From an uncultured Eubacterium sp. (GTDB taxonomy: Bacteria; Bacillota_A; Clostridia; Lachnospirales; Lachnospiraceae): a stretch of 7,532 nt of DNA. The DNA is taken from contig CAJUSH010000070.1 in NCBI GenBank assembly GCA_910589045.1, positions 1 to 7,532 of the forward strand, in the 5' to 3' direction. Below are positions 6,571 to 7,532 of this stretch, one piece after another; the stretch's first letter is position 1; the number at the start of each line of letters is the position of its first letter. A program made the position numbers and the translations under genes. The notes beneath the pieces are model-generated. The model made no database searches. It saw nothing but the letters and a program-made list of their open reading frames with translations, and was not told where the DNA came from.

Positions 6571-6938
6571 TAGAGATAAGTAAAAATGCGGTTTTGGCCG
6601 GGGCCTTCATCTGGCTGCTTGTCTGCTCGCTGAGAGGATATTACAAAGGATTTCTAAGGGAGGCATATACGGTGGCGGAGATTGCTCTCGCACTGGTTTT
6701 TCTGGTGGCGATGGCACGGCGCGTCACCATCTTTACCGGCGGCATCCCGAATTTCGGAGGATTTCTTGTCATTCTTTTTGTACTCCGCTGGGTCGGGAGA
6801 ATGCTGGATGTGATAAACCACATACCGGTTTTGGGAGGGATCAACCGAACGCTGGGCGTGCTGCTGGGTTTTCTGAAGGGATTGCTTATTTTGGGATTGC
6901 TGTACAGCTGGCTGGGGAGCAATTTATCCATGATTTAA
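6567..6938 (+). CDS. Short CvpA-family integral membrane protein
   Basis: 123 residues, mostly hydrophobic, with about four membrane segments (roughly 8-24, 35-50, 62-78 and 95-115). Two family hallmarks are visible: RGYYKGFLREAY (23-34) after the first helix and GINRTLGVLLGFLKGLLILGLL (90-112) in the last, matching the CvpA patterns GxxxGFxRE and NRxLGxxxGxxxG. CvpA proteins are usually about 160-180 residues; this one lacks most of the loop between helices 2 and 3. Named for colicin V production in E. coli; the general function is unknown, with envelope roles proposed. ATG overlaps the previous stop (ATGA, 6567-6570), with AGAGGGTGA (6551-6559) as a good ribosome site. No strong terminator follows, so transcription may run on toward the rRNA operon. 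Confidence 0.82.
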   Translation: MIEISKNAVLAGAFIWLLVCSLRGYYKGFLREAYTVAEIALALVFLVAMARRVTIFTGGIPNFGGFLVILFVLRWVGRMLDVINHIPVLGGINRTLGVLLGFLKGLLILGLLYSWLGSNLSMI

Positions 6939-6959
6939 AGGATTGGAAGCGGATAAAAT

Positions 6960-6986
6960 AAAAAAATGACATAATGTGATCTTTTT
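6960..6986. repeat. 27-bp imperfect palindrome upstream of rrn P1
   Basis: Centred on A6973: ACAT (6969-6972) mirrors ATGT (6974-6977), with TA-type pairs outside and five A (6960-6964) mirrored by five T (6982-6986). Eleven of thirteen positions pair; mismatches are at 6968/6978 and 6965/6981. It sits 3 bp before the -35 box of the first rRNA promoter. It could be an operator or a feeble A/T-only terminator for the CvpA transcript; RNA pairing alone would be weak. Confidence 0.4.
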
Positions 6987-6989
6987 CTC

Positions 6990-7018
6990 TTGATAAAACG
7001 CAAAAAAAGGGATAGAAT
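6990..7018 (+). promoter_or_regulatory. rRNA operon promoter P1
   Basis: TTGATA (6990-6995), a 17-bp spacer and TAGAAT (7013-7018). A perfect TATAAT overlaps at 7018-7023 but is 22 bp from the -35, so it is the weaker choice. The start would be near 7025, some 460 nt before the mature 16S end. Tandem promoters are usual for rRNA operons. Confidence 0.65.
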
Positions 7019-7065
7019 ATAATACAGTCAACTCATTTAAGCGCATATTCAAACAGACGATGCGG

Positions 7066-7166
7066 CCGGCGCTGCTCGAAGGATGTTTCGGTCAGCCGGG
7101 GTTCGGACACAGGATGTGCGGCGGGAAAACCGGTATGGAAGTGCCGATCTTTCACGGGTCTGAAAG
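7066..7166 (+). other. Structured spacer between rrn P1 and P2
   Basis: GC-rich stretch with two stem-loops in the P1 transcript. The first runs 7066-7099: CCGGC with GCCGG as outer stem, and CGAA (7077-7080) with TTCG (7087-7090) around loop GGATGT. The second is CTTTCA (7149-7154) with TGAAAG (7161-7166) around a 6-nt loop. No T-run follows either, so they are not terminators. No open reading frame is supported here. Confidence 0.4.
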
Positions 7167-7170
7167 CCGG

Positions 7171-7233
7171 ATTGAAAAAAATTTGAAAAATTTGAAAATT
7201 GTTGTTGACAACTGGAAAAAATGGTGCTATATT
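7171..7233 (+). promoter_or_regulatory. rRNA operon promoter P2 with A-tract UP element
   Basis: Perfect -35 TTGACA (7205-7210), exact 17-bp spacer, and -10 TATATT (7228-7233). Just upstream, three A-runs start at 7175, 7186 and 7195, about one helical turn apart, within an almost pure A/T stretch (7171-7203). That is the expected form of an UP element bound by the RNA polymerase alpha subunit, and likely bent DNA. Transcription would start about 7239-7241. Confidence 0.85.
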
Positions 7234-7239
7234 AAATGA

Positions 7240-7485
7240 GCTGTCGCTGATACGGCAGCGAAAACAAAAGAAAACAAAGAAACGAACCTTGATAACTGAA
7301 CAGTGAAATAACCTTGAATGATTTCAAAACAAAGAGAAAGCGAAAGAGTTTTCTCGAAGTTCATAAAAGTGAACAACCTTAAAACAGTAAAGAACGGTTA
7401 AAGAAATAGCCAAGCTAATTCTAGGCCAAAGAGTCAGCAGGGACCCGCCGCAAAGACAGCGGTTCACCCCATGTTGACAAAGATT
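7240..7485 (+). other. rRNA leader with boxA-like site and serial hairpins
   Basis: Leader of the pre-rRNA from P2. It begins with a 7-bp hairpin at the presumed 5' end, GCTGTCG (7240-7246) with CGGCAGC (7253-7259). A boxA-like element CCTTGATAACTGAACA (7287-7302) resembles the Firmicute rrn boxA (about CTTTGAAAACTAAACA) that recruits Nus factors for antitermination. Further small hairpins: TTGAA/TTCAA (7314-7327), GAGAAA/TTTCTC (7334-7355), GTTCA/TGAAC (7359-7374) and CCGC/GCGG (7448-7462). AACCTTGA occurs twice (7285, 7310) and AACCTTAA once (7375). The last part should pair with sequence after 16S for RNase III processing, but that partner lies outside the window. Confidence 0.6.

Positions 7486-7532
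<47 letters not shown>

Noticed and set aside
6899..6908. Perfect 10-bp palindrome GCTGTACAGC
   Set aside because: It lies within the CvpA-like coding sequence, has no loop for a hairpin, and is expected by chance.

Overview
The window comes from a Gram-positive, low-to-mid GC Firmicute, most likely a clostridial Lachnospiraceae-type bacterium. The evidence is the gene order dnaX-ybaB-recR, the strong AGGAGG-type ribosome sites, the TTGACA/TATAAT promoters, the type of phosphofructokinase, a LysM protein and a DUF5711-like protein typical of that group, and the Firmicute-style first bases of a 16S rRNA gene. All protein genes and the rRNA gene lie on the + strand.

Region 1 (1-3956) is one transcription unit. 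Two good promoters precede a phosphofructokinase gene. It is followed almost without gaps (2, 1 and 28 nt) by dnaX (clamp-loader tau subunit), ybaB/ebfC (nucleoid-associated protein) and recR (recombinational repair). A rho-independent terminator closes the unit about 75 nt after recR. dnaX carries what looks like a complete programmed -1 frameshift cassette: a Shine-Dalgarno-like element, A AAA AAG in frame, a 6-nt spacer and a GC-rich stem. It would give a 434-residue gamma-like product beside the 527-residue tau.

Region 2 (3957-6938) holds three envelope-related genes. The first encodes a single-pass membrane protein with a C-terminal extracellular LysM domain, an acidic linker, and a cytoplasmic N-terminal domain whose sequence pattern resembles an MPN/JAMM fold with every metal-binding residue replaced. 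The second, with its own extended -10 promoter over the end of the LysM gene, encodes a membrane-anchored beta-propeller-like protein (DUF5711-like). It overlaps by 4 nt a short CvpA-family membrane protein.

Region 3 (6939-7532) is the control region of an rRNA operon. It has a palindrome, a first promoter, a structured spacer, a second promoter with phased A-tracts, a leader with a boxA-like element, repeats and small hairpins, and the first ~47 nt of 16S rRNA, cut by the window edge.

The two observations most worth following are the dnaX frameshift cassette and the apparent MPN-like/LysM transmembrane fusion. No mobile element, CRISPR array, tRNA or clear sign of horizontal transfer was seen.
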